Source: JAIVJZ01 sp035645695 (GTDB lineage: Bacteria; Acidobacteriota; Blastocatellia; Pyrinomonadales; Pyrinomonadaceae). Taken from it: 64,000 bases of DNA. The stretch covers positions 35,154 through 99,153 of the forward strand of contig DASQMC010000063.1 in NCBI GenBank assembly GCA_035645695.1, given 5' to 3'. The stretch's first letter is position 1. Every line of letters starts with the position of its first letter. The position numbers and the translations under genes are program-made. Below, in pieces: positions 62,642-64,000 of this stretch. The notes below the pieces were generated by a model, which was not told the origin of the DNA, made no database searches, and saw nothing but the letters and a program-made list of their open reading frames with translations.

Positions 62642-63808
62642 CTATTCGGGCGAGGGGTCTTGTCTTCGGCGCGTCGCTTCGGCCTTGCGTTTCTCCTCGT
62701 TGAGTTCGCGCGCGCGTTCCAGTTCGCGCTTCGCTTCATCCCTTTGCCCCGTTTGCATAAGCACACGCCCGAGTTGATAGTGTCCGTCGGCGATGCTCTC
62801 GTTGAGTTTAACCGCCGCGCGCAACTCTTCGGCGGCGCGCGCGTGTTGGCCTGTCTGCACGAGCGCGCGCCCGAGTGCGAAACGCGTGTCGAATTCTTCC
62901 GGGTATGCCCGCGCCGCCTGTTCCAGCAGCGGCAGCGAGCGCGCCGCCTCGCCTTTCGTCAGGTACAAATCGCCGAGCGTGAAGGCCGCGCGCCCGTCGG
63001 CCGGATCGCGCTTCAACAGTTCGACCAGCACCCGCTCGGCATCGTCGTAACGATAGAGTTTCCAGTAGAGATAGCCGAGGCCATAGCGCGTCGGGTTCGA
63101 TTCGGGCGCGAGTTGGAGGGCGCGTTCGTAGGCCGCGGCAGCTTCGGGCGTGCGCTTCGCGCCGTCCAGAGCATCGCCGTACATCGCCCACAGTTGACCC
63201 GTCGCGCCATCCAGATCGAGTCGCCTGCGCAGAACACTCGTCGCCTCCGCGAACCTGCCCTGTCGCATGAACGATTGCGCGGCGAGTTCCAGCAGACCGG
63301 CGTCGCGTGGCGCGCGCGCGAGCAACAGCGCGACCTCGCGGCTCGCCTCCTGAAAGCGCTCTAAGGCGGCGAAGGCCAGCGCCAGCGCGCGACGCGCGCC
63401 ATCGTTGGCGGGGTCGAGCACGAGCGCACGCCGCAGCGGCGCGACGGCCTCCGTGTATCGGCCGTTGCGCGTCAGTGTCAGCCCGATATTAAAGTGTGCG
63501 CCGGAGATATTCGGAGCGATGGATATAGCGGCCTGCCACGCGTCGAGGGCTTCGCGCGTGCGGTTCTGACGGTTGAGCGCGACGCCGAGATTAACTAACG
63601 CGCGCGCGTCCGAGGGGGTAAGCTCGACGACGGCACGCCACTCTCTTTCGGCCTGCTGCCAGTCGCCCGAGCGTTCATGATTCTGCGCCCGCTCGTATCC
63701 GGCGCGCGCGGCTTCGAGCCGGCTTTCTTCTTCCGGTTTCGACTGCCCGGCCGCGCAGACGGCGAGCAGCAGTAAGCATGAAATCGAATGGAAAATTCTT
63801 TGTCGCAT
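62642..63808 (-). CDS. Exported TPR protein
   Basis: 388 aa. Signal peptide MRQRIFHSISCLLLLAVCAAGQ, possibly a lipoprotein since a Cys is near the cleavage site. About nine canonical TPR units follow (such as AREWRAVVELTPSDARALVNLGVALNRQNRTREALDAW-type repeats; GRYTEAVAPLRRALVLDPANDGARRALALAFAAL; YRYDDAERVLVELLKRDPADGRAAFTLGDLYL). It ends in a charged helix (REDEAK/RRRQDPSPE-like). A protein-binding role is expected; partner unknown. Confidence 0.88.
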   Translation of the reverse strand: MRQRIFHSISCLLLLAVCAAGQSKPEEESRLEAARAGYERAQNHERSGDWQQAEREWRAVVELTPSDARALVNLGVALNRQNRTREALDAWQAAISIAPNISGAHFNIGLTLTRNGRYTEAVAPLRRALVLDPANDGARRALALAFAALERFQEASREVALLLARAPRDAGLLELAAQSFMRQGRFAEATSVLRRRLDLDGATGQLWAMYGDALDGAKRTPEAAAAYERALQLAPESNPTRYGLGYLYWKLYRYDDAERVLVELLKRDPADGRAAFTLGDLYLTKGEAARSLPLLEQAARAYPEEFDTRFALGRALVQTGQHARAAEELRAAVKLNESIADGHYQLGRVLMQTGQRDEAKRELERARELNEEKRKAEATRRRQDPSPE

Positions 63809-63917
63809 TGTGTTGTAATGCCTGTAGACTCTGCGTGCCTGCGGTAACGTAATAGTTATAAACGACGTTGTTGCATAAAAGAGGATGAGCGAAGCTGACC
63901 CTCGAACTGAACCTATC

Positions 63918-64000
63918 TTAGGCGACGACCTTGTAGCTGTCGGGCATCCCTTCGTGCGTCATCCGGTTCAAGGCCGCGCATCGCACCAGCAGTTGGCTGG
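63918..64000 (-). CDS. Transposase C-terminus (partial)
   Basis: The minus strand from the window edge reads LLVRCAALNRMTHEGMPDSYKVVA then TAA. The LVRCAALNRM...GMPDSYKV ending is what I recall for C-termini of IS4-superfamily DDE transposases (IS1380/IS1634-like); the rest lies outside the window. Between its stop and the TPR gene, TTGTTGCATAA (near 63880) could be part of the IS terminal repeat, but the other end is not visible. Confidence 0.5.
   Translation of the reverse strand, partial: SQLLVRCAALNRMTHEGMPDSYKVVA

Overview
The window is high-GC, densely coded DNA that fits a Gram-negative bacterium of the phylum Acidobacteriota, most likely class Blastocatellia. This placement is an inference from gene content: Kdo synthesis genes imply an outer membrane, there are two Oar-like TonB-dependent receptors with carboxypeptidase-regulatory-like N-termini, a large tricorn-like S41 peptidase, an incomplete regulatory PTS, and many TPR and Pro/Thr-rich exported proteins. 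No tRNA, rRNA operon, CRISPR array or prophage was seen. One RNA gene, a type A RNase P RNA, is clear.

Layout. 0-2.4 kb: regulatory PTS genes (EIIA-Man tail, HPr, enzyme I). 2.7-8.0 kb: polysaccharide export protein, a TPR/DUF11-like exported protein, a membrane-anchored unknown and a CPBP-type membrane protein. 8.2-10.3 kb: rnpB, a ribbon-helix-helix protein, a TPR protein and a PP0621-type zinc protein. 10.4-18.1 kb: UMF1-type transporter, alkaline-phosphatase-superfamily metalloenzyme, tricorn-like peptidase, DinB and VOC proteins, and an AT-rich orphan gene that looks like an integron cassette. 18.2-24.1 kb: NtrC-type regulator and a haem operon hemX-hemA-hemC-hemD (minus strand). 24.2-31.2 kb: HD protein, proline dehydrogenase, NfeD, PP2C phosphatase, a Cys/Met-metabolism PLP enzyme, kdsB and an amber-interrupted coiled-coil gene. 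31.2-38.9 kb: pyrG, a Ser/Thr kinase, then kdsA - inactive M1-like peptidase - kdsC, and a lone receiver protein. 39.0-51.6 kb: a LysR regulator diverging from a peptidoglycan amino-sugar salvage locus (sugar kinase, murQ, HAD phosphatase, TPR protein, sodium symporter, nagZ, and a single polypeptide joining an AmiE-like serine hydrolase to a NamZ-like muramidase). 51.7-62.5 kb: S1/P1 nuclease and two giant TonB receptors flanking a D-aminoacylase. The right edge holds a TPR gene and the tail of a transposase.

Two signals go beyond ordinary annotation. (1) At least 14 sites between 6.7 and 41.3 kb carry repeats phased at seven nucleotides, most folding into long intergenic hairpins. The unit differs from site to site (GTGACAG, GTGAGCA, CGTGAAT, GAACGAT, GGTTTCA, GGGTAAG and others), but the period stays at 7. 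The arms usually start at or within the stop codon of the neighbouring gene, and several genes whose start codon follows an arm have no Shine-Dalgarno sequence. They resemble the heptanucleotide STRR repeats of heterocystous cyanobacteria, which are also known inside rnpB; here too rnpB carries three heptamers. (2) Two AT-rich orphan genes, 27 kb apart, are each followed by the same ~38-nt element containing ATGCAACCC-R-ACCGC. One is also bounded by GTTRRRY/RYYYAAC motifs, as expected of mobile integron gene cassettes.

The peptidoglycan locus is the most coherent metabolic unit: secreted NamZ-, NagZ- and AmiE-like activities would release MurNAc and GlcNAc, the symporter could import them, and the kinase plus MurQ would convert MurNAc-6-P towards GlcNAc-6-P. 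A LysR protein with a matching T-N11-A palindrome upstream is the likely regulator.
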